Positions 37,087-45,089 of a stretch of DNA of 64,000 bases are shown piece after piece. Positions within the stretch are counted from its first letter, which is position 1; each line of letters begins with the position of its first letter. The DNA comes from an uncultured Paraglaciecola sp. (lineage in GTDB: Bacteria; Pseudomonadota; Gammaproteobacteria; Enterobacterales; Alteromonadaceae). Position numbers and translations under genes: made by a program. The stretch is from assembly GCF_937123705.1 (NCBI RefSeq), contig NZ_CAKZKO010000012.1, positions 1 to 64,000 of the forward strand. The letters are read 5' to 3'. The notes beneath the pieces were generated by a model, which saw only the letters and a list, made by a program, of their open reading frames with translations, was not told the DNA's origin and made no database searches.

Positions 37087-37650
37087 TTACAAGCTATTCA
37101 AGCAACTAACGATCCTACCAACAACCTTTAGACCTGGTAACTTTTCTTTAGAGACAGTAATATTCATAAATTTACTATTTTCAGCTAGTAAAATAATGTC
37201 ACCATCCAAACCAAATTGCACTCTTCTAGCTATAACTTGATCGTTTAAAACAATCGCATAAATACTGCCTTGTTTTAGTTCTTTATCGGTTGAATCAATA
37301 CTTATAAATGCGTTTTTTAGAATAGTAGGTGCCATTGAATCATCATTAATTTGCGTAGTGTTTTTCTGTATAACTTCCTTATTATCACTATCAGCCATTT
37401 TTACACCAGGAAGCTCCACATCTTCAGGTAATTGGAGAAATCCCGCCGATAAACGTTTTTTAATAAGCTCAATAAAATCATAATTTGTTTCCACAGATAT
37501 AGCGTACAAGTAATCAACATCTGGAAGTCTGTCTCTCTCATATCCAATCATTGTGTTTCTATGCCAAGGCCATTTTTCAGCCATCGCCGAACGGGTTGTA
37601 AAAGCCTTTCTCAATTCGAATATAAACTCGCAAAACTCTTTTGCACTCAT
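37087..37650 (-). CDS. Prophage repressor, C2/S24-like, probably non-cleavable
   Basis: A 187-aa leftward repressor at the position of Mu c. The N-terminal third is a helix-turn-helix region (FIFELRKAFTTRSAMAEKWPWHRNTMIGYERDRL; unusual but HTH-like). From about residue 95 it has an S24/LexA-like fold: QINDDSMAPTI keeps the serine of the catalytic pair, with a GSIYAIVLNDQVIARRVQ strand pair. In cleaving repressors the second catalytic residue is Lys (VKRL); here Arg stands at that place, so self-cleavage is probably lost (inference). It is divergent from the Ner gene and likely controls the early promoter at 37732. Confidence 0.8.
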   Translation of the reverse strand: MSAKEFCEFIFELRKAFTTRSAMAEKWPWHRNTMIGYERDRLPDVDYLYAISVETNYDFIELIKKRLSAGFLQLPEDVELPGVKMADSDNKEVIQKNTTQINDDSMAPTILKNAFISIDSTDKELKQGSIYAIVLNDQVIARRVQFGLDGDIILLAENSKFMNITVSKEKLPGLKVVGRIVSCLNSL

Positions 37651-37696
37651 AAAAACCCAACCATGTGTATAAAAAACACAATAAAAAACAACAAGA

Positions 37697-37776
37697 TGGA
37701 CTTAAAGTCCAAATTATTGTATTTACTGCTATTGACTATATAAAATTAAGCACACATTATTGTATGTATAAATACA
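37697..37776 (+). promoter_or_regulatory. Early promoter and operator region of the prophage
   Basis: A promoter reading right is visible: TTGACT (37732-37737), 17-base spacer, CATTAT (37755-37760). Around it are possible operators: a perfect odd palindrome TGGACTTAAAGTCCA at 37697-37711, a 12-of-13 direct repeat ATTATTGTAT-T-TA at 37713 and 37756 (43 bp apart, the second overlapping the -10), and TGTATAAATACA at 37765-37776. On the other strand TTGTTG - 17 - TATACA can serve the repressor gene. This is the expected site of repressor and Ner binding. Confidence 0.62.
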
Positions 37777-37792
37777 GTAATTGGTACATCCC

Positions 37793-38095
37793 ATGTCATC
37801 AGTAGATATGCATAACGCAATGATAATTGCCCAGGTTCGAATGAAAACGGGCTTTTCACTTAGAAAATTATCAATTTCAAACGGACTTAATGTGGCTGCG
37901 TGTCAACAAGCACTATTACGCCCATACGAGAAGCCAGAACAAGTAATAGCAAAAGCTATCTCTATCCCAGCACACCAAATATGGCCATCTCGATACAATT
38001 GCGACGGCACCAGAAAAAAAGGCCTGCACTCTACTAAGAAAAACAGCATAGCAAAAGATCTGTCCGTGTACACGATAATGGATGCTGGGGAATAG
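37793..38095 (+). CDS. ner: Ner-like DNA-binding regulator
   Basis: Small regulator (100 aa from the ATG at 37793) in the position of Mu ner, just before the transposase gene. It carries the Ner/Nlp-type helix-turn-helix: RMKTGFSLRKLSISNGL, VAACQQALLRPYEKPEQVIAKAI and IPAHQIWPSRYNCDGTR. Ner proteins down-regulate the early promoter and repressor gene. It has a 30-residue C-terminal extension beyond the family core. A TTG at 37781 and ATG at 37808 are alternative starts; none has a strong Shine-Dalgarno. Stop and the transposase start are separated by two bases. Confidence 0.82.
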   Translation: MSSVDMHNAMIIAQVRMKTGFSLRKLSISNGLNVAACQQALLRPYEKPEQVIAKAISIPAHQIWPSRYNCDGTRKKGLHSTKKNSIAKDLSVYTIMDAGE

Positions 38096-38097
38096 AT

Positions 38098-40293
38098 ATG
38101 ACACATAAATATAGTGCCGCTGATATTTCTTTAGTTTTGGGTGTATCCAAAAGAACCGTACAAATTAAAGCTAAAAAAGAGGGGTGGCCTTTTACTTTAG
38201 TTAATGCAAACGGAGGTAAAACGGCCAGTTACTCTATTGAAGACCTCCCCCCAGAAATAGCTCAAAAGGTAAATAAATACTTCGCGGTTAAAGTAATTCC
38301 ACAAACATCAGCTGCTATTAAAGGTTCAGCAGCTGGTCGTCATATCTCTGAGGTGGAGCAAAATCACAAGAAAGTCCAACTCAAAGTAAGACAAGACAGC
38401 TTAAAAAACCTTGCTGGAATGCAGGGGGAAAAACTTCAACGGGCGCTATCAAAAGTTCAAATAATTGAAGCTGTGAAAGAATTTCAAGCACGCACCAAAC
38501 TTCCAAAAATTAAATCTGTTGACGAATTTTGTCGCCTATTCAATGAGAACGTAATCAGCCTAAATGAAGAAGTTTATTCGGTCTGTAAAAGTTTGAGTCG
38601 CGCAACTTATTTGCGCTGGGAGAAAACATACAACACACAGGGCGTTACTGCTTTAGCCGGTAATTATGGTAAAGCAAAAGGATCCGGAATTATCGACTCT
38701 AATTTAGAGATAAAAGAATTTTGTCTAGCTCTAATCCAAGAATATCCACATATTACTGGGCAGAGAATACACGAACTTTTGCAGGCTCAATTCAACTCTA
38801 AATACCCAATTCCAAGCGCCTCTACTTGCAGACACTGGCTAAAAACATGGAAGAATGAAAACTCTTCCTTATACATGTCTATGTTTGATCCTAGTGCGTA
38901 CAACAACAAAAGAATGACTGCTTTTGGCAGCATGTCGGCAAACATCATTAGGATCAATCAGCTTTGGGAATTTGATTCAACTCCCGCAGACACAATGTTA
39001 ACAGATGGTCGATTTAGTATTGTGGGTGTGCTTGATGTTTTCACTCGACGAGTAAAACTCATACTAAAACCCACCTCAAACGCTGAGGGAATAGCACTAT
39101 TAATTCGTGAAGCATTAATAGACTGGGGCAAACCCGAGATAGCGAGAACCGATAATGGCGCTGATTATCTATCTGCTCATATTACTACTGTCTGGAATTC
39201 ACTAGACATAATAAACGACATTACCAACCCTTATTCTGGTTGGGAAAAGCCATTTATCGAGCGCTTTTTCAGAACGTTTTCCCATGGCATAGCTGAGTTA
39301 GTCAAAGGTTATATCGGTCACAATGTATCTGATCGAGAAAAAATATCAGCACGATTAACTTTTGCAGAAAGATTGATGGAAAAACGAGAAAAAGGCGCTC
39401 AAAAAGTCGCTTTAGACGTCCAGCTAAGTTCCACAGAGTTTCAAGCATTCATAGACCAATGGGTCGACAGTCACTACCACCACACCGAACATAGTGAATT
39501 AGGTTGCACACCGTTTGAAAAACTAACAGAGCAAAAGCAAACCATCTCCTTTATTGAAGACGAAAGAATTTTAGACGTACTTCTAGCGCCTGTTCCTTCT
39601 CAAAAAGGCTTTAGAACTATTAGCAAGGAAGGCATCAGTGTTGATGGCGGGTATTACATACATGCCAATCTGGGAGAGTATGTAGGCGAGCGAGTTTTCT
39701 GTCGTCACAATCCAAATGACATTGGCAAAATTTATGTGTTTCATGCACTTCATGGCCATTTTATCTGTGAGGCAATCAACCCAGAAATAGCCGATAACGA
39801 TATCACTATAGAGCATGCGCAAGAGGCTCGTAAGTTACAGCGTTCAAAACTCGCCATTCAACGCAAAGCGTTTAAATCGTTAGCTAAAACACATGATGTC
39901 AGTGACGCAGCACAAAAGTATCTCGACTTCAGAACCGAACAAACCAAAGGTTTAACCGCCTTTCCAAAGCCTTCCAAAGACTTTACAAACGACGTTATCA
40001 GTACTGCACAAGATGCGCTTAAAAACAAGCCAACTGTGCCGGAATACTCTCAAGAACAAATCAACGTTTTTGAAGCTCGTCGCAAAGAGTTAGAAATCAT
40101 TGAAGGCATAAACACCACCACCTCTGTTTACAAAAATGACCATCACAAGGCGCGTTGTTTAACCATTCAAAAGCGTGATGCCTCTATCACAAATTTAGAC
40201 AAAGCATGGCTTCATAAATACCGAAACGCCAACCCAAACGCCGCAAAAATGCTTGATAAAAGTTTCTCAGCACAATCCACCAACCAAAAGTAG
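38098..40293 (+). CDS. Mu-type DDE transposase (gpA)
   Basis: A 731-aa recombinase that joins the phage ends to target DNA, in the position of Mu A. The N-terminal part (about 3-70) is a MerR-like or winged DNA-binding region (SLVLGVSKRTVQIKAKK); a second helical region follows (150-270). The integrase core has the acidic triad at D293 (WEFDSTPAD), D352 (RTDNGADY) and E388 (EKPFIERFFRTF), with 35 residues between the last two, shorter than the 55 of Mu A. A Mu-transposase C-terminal barrel and a basic tail follow. It starts two bases after ner. Confidence 0.95.
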   Translation: MTHKYSAADISLVLGVSKRTVQIKAKKEGWPFTLVNANGGKTASYSIEDLPPEIAQKVNKYFAVKVIPQTSAAIKGSAAGRHISEVEQNHKKVQLKVRQDSLKNLAGMQGEKLQRALSKVQIIEAVKEFQARTKLPKIKSVDEFCRLFNENVISLNEEVYSVCKSLSRATYLRWEKTYNTQGVTALAGNYGKAKGSGIIDSNLEIKEFCLALIQEYPHITGQRIHELLQAQFNSKYPIPSASTCRHWLKTWKNENSSLYMSMFDPSAYNNKRMTAFGSMSANIIRINQLWEFDSTPADTMLTDGRFSIVGVLDVFTRRVKLILKPTSNAEGIALLIREALIDWGKPEIARTDNGADYLSAHITTVWNSLDIINDITNPYSGWEKPFIERFFRTFSHGIAELVKGYIGHNVSDREKISARLTFAERLMEKREKGAQKVALDVQLSSTEFQAFIDQWVDSHYHHTEHSELGCTPFEKLTEQKQTISFIEDERILDVLLAPVPSQKGFRTISKEGISVDGGYYIHANLGEYVGERVFCRHNPNDIGKIYVFHALHGHFICEAINPEIADNDITIEHAQEARKLQRSKLAIQRKAFKSLAKTHDVSDAAQKYLDFRTEQTKGLTAFPKPSKDFTNDVISTAQDALKNKPTVPEYSQEQINVFEARRKELEIIEGINTTTSVYKNDHHKARCLTIQKRDASITNLDKAWLHKYRNANPNAAKMLDKSFSAQSTNQK

Positions 40294-40302
40294 GAAATAC
40301 AA

Positions 40303-40989
40303 ATGAAATCCATAACAGCTCAAACCAAAAACATACTAAACGCTTACGACGCGTACATCACAATAACCGAAGCCGCATTAGAAGGGATCCCAGCAATGGG
40401 CATGTTTTCTGGAAAAGCAGGTTTAGGAAAAACCACAGCTGGGGCTTGGTTGTTTTGCCAGGCAGACGGCATATTAGTTCGATGCCTAAAGGCCGATACA
40501 CTCGGCACATTTCTCGAACGTTTAGCAAATGATTTAGGCTTAGACAAGCGCCAGCGTCAAGCCGACATGATTGACTATATAGTGAAAGAATTAGCGCTAG
40601 CAGGTAAACCATTATTTATAGACGAAGCCGACTATCTAGCTGAAAAATTCAATGTCCTTGAAACAATTCGCGACATCTACGACTTAGCCAATATCCCAAT
40701 TATTCTAATTGGATACGCCGAACTACCAAGAAAGCTCAAACGCCTACCGCAGCTAGACTCACGTATCAGCCAGCATGTTGAATTCGAACCTGCTGATTTT
40801 GAAGACACCCAAATAATGGCAACTCAGCTTCTAGAAAACTGCTCTTTAGAAGATGACCTAATTCAAAAAGTACTAGATGAATCCAAAGGCAATTTCCGAC
40901 GAATTACCGTCGCACTTTCTCATATAGAAAAGTTCTGTCACGTCAACAATCTCACCAAAATAAGTGCGGCCCAATGGTCAGCGAAGTAA
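40303..40989 (+). CDS. Transposition target-selection ATPase (gpB)
   Basis: AAA+ ATPase of 228 aa which in Mu delivers target DNA and stimulates the transposase. Walker A is GKAGLGKTT (37-45), Walker B is PLFIDEADYL (about 100-109), and a sensor segment with an arginine (ILIGYAELPRKLKRLPQL) follows. It is shorter than Mu B (312 aa) because the N-terminal helix-turn-helix domain is missing; it is more like the TniB or short-B forms. It follows the transposase by nine bases with an AGGAA ribosome site. Confidence 0.9.
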   Translation: MKSITAQTKNILNAYDAYITITEAALEGIPAMGMFSGKAGLGKTTAGAWLFCQADGILVRCLKADTLGTFLERLANDLGLDKRQRQADMIDYIVKELALAGKPLFIDEADYLAEKFNVLETIRDIYDLANIPIILIGYAELPRKLKRLPQLDSRISQHVEFEPADFEDTQIMATQLLENCSLEDDLIQKVLDESKGNFRRITVALSHIEKFCHVNNLTKISAAQWSAK

Positions 40990-40999
40990 GGGTACAGGC

Positions 41000-41569
41000 A
41001 TGACAAAAACACTAAGTCAACGCAGTTGGGAATGGATAAAAACAAGGCCAGAGTTTCTTTCAAAAGAACTGGCCAGCGCCATGGATGTGAATTTACATCA
41101 AGCGCAAATGGTTATTAGCCATCTCAAAGATTTAGGTGCAATCAAAAGTTCACACCGTGGATATAAAGGCACCGTTTACCTCGCAGTTGAGGGAGCAACC
41201 CCTCACCTGCCTGGTAAAAACCCAACAAGCCCTAGGAAAAAATGTATCCGCCAGAAAATTTGGAATGCAATACGTTTTTTAAACAAATTTACCATTCCAG
41301 AAATCATGGCCGCCGCAGACTGCTCAAAGGCAAATGTAGAAAGCTACTTAACGCATCTACGCAGGTATGGATATGTAGCAACAGTACGCAAGCAAAACGT
41401 GAAGTTATCCATGGCAAAGCGCCGAGGCCACCTTAATCAATATTTGTTAATCAACAACACAGGTCACAAATACCCAGTAGTTAGCGCAAAAGGCATGCGG
41501 GACCAAAACCAAAATATTCTGATCCCATTAAATGCCACAAAAAAGGACAACAAAAATGAATTGGTTTGA
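41000..41569 (+). CDS. Winged-helix early phage protein
   Basis: About 189 aa from the ATG at 41000, which follows AAGGG with good spacing; an upstream in-frame ATG at 40964 lies inside gene B. Two winged-helix-like segments are visible: residues about 12-60 (LSKELASAMDVNLHQAQMVISHLKDLGAIKS) and about 80-130 (FTIPEIMAAADCSKANVESYLTHLRRYGYVA). The tail is basic. It is probably a DNA-binding early protein of the transposable phage, but no named family is assigned. The stop overlaps the next gene start. Confidence 0.7.
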   Translation: MTKTLSQRSWEWIKTRPEFLSKELASAMDVNLHQAQMVISHLKDLGAIKSSHRGYKGTVYLAVEGATPHLPGKNPTSPRKKCIRQKIWNAIRFLNKFTIPEIMAAADCSKANVESYLTHLRRYGYVATVRKQNVKLSMAKRRGHLNQYLLINNTGHKYPVVSAKGMRDQNQNILIPLNATKKDNKNELV

Positions 41570-41882
41570 ATTGCTAACCCTCAAAGTAAACACCCTTGGC
41601 CGCCGCATTGTTGAAAGCGACACAGGGATGAGCAAAACCACGCTAAGCCAAGTACTAAACAAAAAGTACGCAGGCTCAATGGCGAATATTGAAGCCAATG
41701 TTTTAGCCGCCTATGCAAACATAAAAGTTACGTGCCCAGTACTCGGAAGCATCCCTGTAAAGCGCTGCAACATCGAGAAAAAGAAACCATTCAGTGCTGC
41801 AAACCCTACTCGTGTACGGCTATATAAAACGTGCAAAACCTGCCCTCACAACAAGCAAGGAGGACACAATGAACCCTCATAA
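41556..41882 (+). CDS. Small helix-turn-helix phage protein
   Basis: A 108-aa protein whose start at 41556 (AAAGGACAACAAAAATG) is preceded by a good ribosome site. The N-terminal half has a LacI-like helix-turn-helix (LGRRIVESDTGMSKTTLSQVLNKKYAGSMANIEANVLAAY). The C-terminal half has four cysteines: TCPVLG, PVKRCNIE, YKTCKTCPHN, which may bind a metal. Related small proteins are common in Mu-like early regions. It overlaps both neighbours, so it is part of one coupled early transcript. Confidence 0.7.
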   Translation: MNWFELLTLKVNTLGRRIVESDTGMSKTTLSQVLNKKYAGSMANIEANVLAAYANIKVTCPVLGSIPVKRCNIEKKKPFSAANPTRVRLYKTCKTCPHNKQGGHNEPS

Positions 41883-42150
41883 CCAAGCACTTAAAACACG
41901 CATCGACAAAGTAACCAAAGCTATCAATCAGCTTATGAGTTACGGCTGCGCCATTAAAAGCCTTTGCGTAAACGACCAAGGCAATGTGATTGAAATATTG
42001 CCGCCACTCAACGCAGAAATGAGCAAAAAATTACAAGGTATAGAAACCACCATCACCGGTAATCAACATGGTCGCCATTTTCACAGCCAAACGCGTTTAC
42101 ACGGTTGCACTGTGCTTTGGCAATCACACCCACAACTACAAACAAAATAA
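41869..42150 (+). CDS. Small phage protein, unknown
   Basis: A 93-aa protein starting at 41869, chosen because AAGGAGG (41859-41865) lies at ideal distance. It overlaps the previous gene by 14 bases. The sequence is helical in the first 40 residues (KTRIDKVTKAINQLMSYG) and then has a strand-rich VCVNDQGNVIEILPPL-like section and a His-rich end (NQHGRHFHSQTRLHG). No family is recognised. It belongs to the early gene string between the ATPase and GemA. Confidence 0.6.
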   Translation: MNPHNQALKTRIDKVTKAINQLMSYGCAIKSLCVNDQGNVIEILPPLNAEMSKKLQGIETTITGNQHGRHFHSQTRLHGCTVLWQSHPQLQTK

Positions 42151-42160
42151 GGTACCAATA

Positions 42161-42826
42161 ATGAATGCAGTAGCACCAACCATAGTCGACAAAGTATTTC
42201 CACTGGCCGACAAAAAAGCGCAAAACGGCCGCATGGAAGACGAGCACGGCAGCTTAGTCATAGTCGACAGAATAAAAAAGCACGACCTAGTGCGCGACAA
42301 ACTCGTCCGTAAAGTTTGCGCCGATTGCTCAGTTATTTCACTTGAAATACAAAACTTAAAACAACGCATCTCAACAGAAATCCAAAATCTTATTAACGAA
42401 ATGCTTACTCAGTATGGTCAAAAGATGGGTGGCAAAAAAGGCAACGTCACCCTATTCAGTTACGACAAATCGTTAAAATTAGAACGCACCCAGCAAGAGC
42501 GCGAAACCACCAACGAGCACATTCTAGTTGCTAAACAAATGGTCGACGACTGCATTAAAGCATGGGCCAAAGGCGCTAAAAAAGACCTACAAGCATTAGT
42601 GCAAAAGTACTTTCGTACCGACGGCAAAGGCAGTTACTCAGTGCAAGATCTTAAAAAGCTCATGCGCATGAAAATTGGCCAAGACGATCCCAACTGGCAA
42701 GCCGCCATGAAAGCCCTGGCTAACTCTATCGAACAAAGCCACACCGAAACCTACTACCGCGCCTATTACCGCAACGAGGCAGGTGGTTACGAATCAATTC
42801 CACTCAACATAACCGACGTTCACTAG
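42161..42826 (+). CDS. DUF3164 family phage protein
   Basis: A 221-aa protein from the ATG at 42161, which follows AAGGTACC. It fits the DUF3164 family of Mu-like early proteins, with RIKKHDLVRDKLVR near the start, the KGNVTLFSYDKSLKLER strand and a C-terminal half with LVQKYFRTDGKGSYSVQDLKKLMRMKI and ETYYRAYYRNEAGGYESIPLN. The family is found in transposable phages beside GemA; its role is unknown. Its first six residues (MNAVAP) match those of the lambda-P-like protein at 44481. Confidence 0.82.
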   Translation: MNAVAPTIVDKVFPLADKKAQNGRMEDEHGSLVIVDRIKKHDLVRDKLVRKVCADCSVISLEIQNLKQRISTEIQNLINEMLTQYGQKMGGKKGNVTLFSYDKSLKLERTQQERETTNEHILVAKQMVDDCIKAWAKGAKKDLQALVQKYFRTDGKGSYSVQDLKKLMRMKIGQDDPNWQAAMKALANSIEQSHTETYYRAYYRNEAGGYESIPLNITDVH

Positions 42827-42836
42827 GAGTTATCGC

Positions 42837-43049
42837 ATGCAAGAAATCAAGCCTGGCAGAGAATTGTATAACCACGTCCGTGGTGGGTTTGTAACTAAAG
42901 GCTCGTCACTCACCGAATGGTGTAAGAAACAAGGAGTTAATTATCAAAATGCAACGCAGTGTTTGACCGGCTCTTGGGATGGGCCAAAGGCTAAAGTCTT
43001 ACGCAATAAAATGATCGCCGATTCGGGTATTAAAGTCACCTCAAAATAG
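42837..43049 (+). CDS. Small phage protein with helix-turn-helix character
   Basis: A 70-aa protein ten bases after the DUF3164 gene, with AGGAGTT as ribosome site. The pattern LTEWCKKQGVNYQNATQCLTGSWDGPKA KV resembles a compact HTH recognition unit of phage regulators, and the size is right. It is part of the early transcript. No closer identification is possible. Confidence 0.6.
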   Translation: MQEIKPGRELYNHVRGGFVTKGSSLTEWCKKQGVNYQNATQCLTGSWDGPKAKVLRNKMIADSGIKVTSK

Positions 43050-43059
43050 GAGCTATTCC

Positions 43060-43245
43060 ATGGCAAAAACCGCCCAGTTACCACCACACTGCACCACCAA
43101 ATATGTTGGTTGCGTGAGTGACATTCGCGAGTTTCTAAAGCAACTACCAGAAGACGTAGAAGGCTTAGAAGAAACCTACGAGGTAAATAAGTACACCGAC
43201 CGCCAAACAGGCGAAAAGTGGATTGAAATAAAACCCACTCAATAA
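43060..43245 (+). CDS. Small phage protein, unknown
   Basis: A 61-aa acidic protein after AGGAGC, ten bases from the previous stop. It has CVSDIREFLKQLPEDVEGLEETYEV, predicted helical, then a short beta end (WIEIKP). Not recognised; expression is supported by the ribosome site and the tight spacing. Confidence 0.55.
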   Translation: MAKTAQLPPHCTTKYVGCVSDIREFLKQLPEDVEGLEETYEVNKYTDRQTGEKWIEIKPTQ

Positions 43246-43252
43246 CCCTTTA

Positions 43253-43308
43253 AATGCCCGTTAAACGGGCATTAATCAAAGGCCACTCACCGAGTGACTT
43301 TTGATTAA
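43253..43308 (+). repeat. Two tandem hairpins between early genes
   Basis: The first stem, AATGCCCG/CGGGCATT with loop TTAAA (43253-43273), is followed by a second, in which TTAATCAAA (43272-43280) pairs with TTTGATTAA (43300-43308) and CACTC pairs with GAGTG inside. They lie in the 81-base gap before the 45-aa membrane protein. There is no U-run; they may be a partial terminator, RNase site or antitermination element in the early transcript. Confidence 0.55.
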
Positions 43309-43326
43309 TCAATAAAAGGAACTGAA

Positions 43327-43464
43327 ATGAAATTAATACTACTTGTGTTAGGCGTTATCACTATCGCCGGTTATTCACTCGACACCATCGCCGGATATGT
43401 TGCCGTCGGCTACTGTTTTTGCCTTTTCTTAATCGCGGCATTTTTCATAGGTGCCAACCAATGA
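43327..43464 (+). CDS. Small hydrophobic phage membrane protein
   Basis: A 45-aa frame starting at 43327 behind AAAAGGAACTG. Nearly the whole peptide is hydrophobic, with two probable membrane segments (LILLVLGVITIAGYS and YVAVGYCFCLFLIAAFFIG). Its stop overlaps the next start (ATGA at 43461-43464), typical of coupled phage genes. It may be a membrane effector or a small exclusion protein; function unknown. Confidence 0.55.
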   Translation: MKLILLVLGVITIAGYSLDTIAGYVAVGYCFCLFLIAAFFIGANQ

Positions 43465-44018
43465 GAAAAGCACTTATGGCAAAGATTCATATTGCCAAAA
43501 AACAATTAAACCTAGACGACGACGTATACCGCGATGTGCTCAACCACATAACAGGGCAAAGCAGCTGCTCAAAAATGTCCGACAACCAGTTAAAAAATGT
43601 CCTAGATCACTTTAAAAATAAAGGGTTCAAAGCCAAGCCAAAAAATGGTCGTCGCATGTCACCTAACTCAAGCGAGCCAGTTAAAACGCCCCAAATTCGT
43701 AAAATTCGCGCCGTATGGATAACCATGCACCTACACGGCATAGTCCGTGATAACAGCGAAGCCGCACTAGATGGCTATGTAAAACGCATGTCAGCCCAAC
43801 AAAATAACGGCAAAGGCGTTGACGCAGTAGCCTGGTTAAATGGCGAGTTAGCCCACAAAGTGCTAGAAGCGCTTAAAGCCTGGCATATACGCGAAGCACT
43901 AAAACGCCTCTCTTCAATAGGTATCACCCATGACGAACTAGGCAATGTGCTATACAAACAAAGTTACAACACCATCATAGAAACATTTGCTGAAGCACTA
44001 AGCGACGGCAAACTATGA
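43461..44018 (+). CDS. gemA: GemA/Gp16 family regulatory protein (DUF1018)
   Basis: A 185-aa protein from the ATG at 43461 that overlaps the preceding stop. In Mu, GemA modulates host DNA gyrase-related gene expression. The family core is visible: IHIAKKQLNLDDDVYRDVLNHITGQSSCSKMSDNQLKNVLDHFKNKGF, then IRAVWITMHLHGIVRD, GYVKRMSAQQN and DAVAWLNGELAHKVLEALKAW. An upstream start at 43419 lies inside the small membrane gene and is unlikely. It overlaps the next gene by four bases. Confidence 0.88.
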   Translation: MRKALMAKIHIAKKQLNLDDDVYRDVLNHITGQSSCSKMSDNQLKNVLDHFKNKGFKAKPKNGRRMSPNSSEPVKTPQIRKIRAVWITMHLHGIVRDNSEAALDGYVKRMSAQQNNGKGVDAVAWLNGELAHKVLEALKAWHIREALKRLSSIGITHDELGNVLYKQSYNTIIETFAEALSDGKL

Positions 44019-44479
44019 AGTTAAGCCGCTGCCCAGTTTGCCATCATCACATAACGCTTGAATCACTAGTGCAAGACGAATCAGGCCGTGAGCTTATGGC
44101 CCTTATGTCAAAGCTGCCCACACAAGTTGCCAGCAGCTGCTTAAGTTACATCGCCCTATTTCGCCCTGCCAAATCCGACTTAAACAATGGCCGCGCCTTA
44201 CGCTTAATGGCCGACATCATGGCATATAACGCCAATCACTCAGCACTATGCCAGGCACTCGACCAAACCACCGTGCAAATTAAGCAAAACCGCGTGCAAT
44301 CGGGCGACAGCAAACCGCTATCCAATCACAACTACTTTAAAAAAGTACTAACCAGCATCCAAGGATGGGATCAAACACAAGGCACCTCACATGCACTCAT
44401 CTCAGCACCTGCTCAATCAAGCAAACAAAGCGTTAGCCAAGCCCTCTCAAACACAACAGACACAAGCTGGGCAAAGTGA
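44015..44479 (+). CDS. Phage protein with a zinc-ribbon-like N-terminus
   Basis: A 154-aa protein coupled to GemA by a four-base overlap. It starts with CPVCHHHITLESL, a possible metal-binding pair, followed by a helical SLSYIALFRPAKSDL-like segment and RALRLMADIMAYN. The C-terminal third is low-complexity (Ser, Gln, Ala). This resembles accessory proteins that precede lambda-P-like genes in some phages. Role unproven; a replication-helper function is an inference from the next gene. Confidence 0.58.
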   Translation: MKLSRCPVCHHHITLESLVQDESGRELMALMSKLPTQVASSCLSYIALFRPAKSDLNNGRALRLMADIMAYNANHSALCQALDQTTVQIKQNRVQSGDSKPLSNHNYFKKVLTSIQGWDQTQGTSHALISAPAQSSKQSVSQALSNTTDTSWAK

Positions 44480-44480
44480 T

Positions 44481-45089
44481 ATGAACGCAGTAGCACCACT
44501 AATCAACGAAGTATTCGACCAACTGCAAACCATGTTTGGCCGTAAATACACCAGTCGATTTGGTAACAGCGCTGAAATAGACAAAACCAAACGCATTTGG
44601 GCCATATCCTTTTTAAAAGAACAAATCACCATCAACCAAATTAAATACGCACTCGAACAAGTGCTGTATATGCGAATGAGCTGGCCGCCAGAATTAATAG
44701 AATTTTTAGCCCTATGTGATCACGAAAGCGTAACCGGCATGCCCTCACTAGAAGAAGCCGCCACACGTATTATCGAATGCAATACCAAATACCGCTTCGA
44801 CAAAACCACCTACGAGCAAAAGCACCTACAACATCCCATGTTAGCCGTGCTAAATATTCGTTGTGCTCAGCACGTCAACAAAGACGAAAAAACCTTTAAC
44901 AAACACATGCAGCGCGAATACAAAACCGCCCTAATGCAACACAAAGCAGGCACCTTACCCCAAATAAAAAAAGCATTACCTGCGCCAGCGATAGATCACA
45001 TTACCCATGGGTATCAACCCCAAAACCCCAACGATCCTTTTTTACAACGTGTCGCCAAAGTGCGTGATTTATTCAAGGCAAAACAATAA
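44481..45089 (+). CDS. Lambda-P-like replication protein
   Basis: A 202-aa protein (start at 44481). Residues about 6-90 match the shape of the lambda P/helicase-loader family: LINEVFDQLQTMFGRKY, IDKTKRIWAISFLKEQITINQIKYALEQV, MSWPPELIEFLALCD. Lambda P recruits the host helicase DnaB to a phage origin. Finding it in a phage that replicates by transposition is unexpected. The C-terminal half is less conserved. Its N-terminus repeats the MNAVAP start of the 42161 protein. Confidence 0.75.
   Translation: MNAVAPLINEVFDQLQTMFGRKYTSRFGNSAEIDKTKRIWAISFLKEQITINQIKYALEQVLYMRMSWPPELIEFLALCDHESVTGMPSLEEAATRIIECNTKYRFDKTTYEQKHLQHPMLAVLNIRCAQHVNKDEKTFNKHMQREYKTALMQHKAGTLPQIKKALPAPAIDHITHGYQPQNPNDPFLQRVAKVRDLFKAKQ

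Noticed and set aside
40358..40612. Minus-strand frames within transposition gene B
   Set aside because: They are shadows of the plus-strand gene with the Walker motifs.
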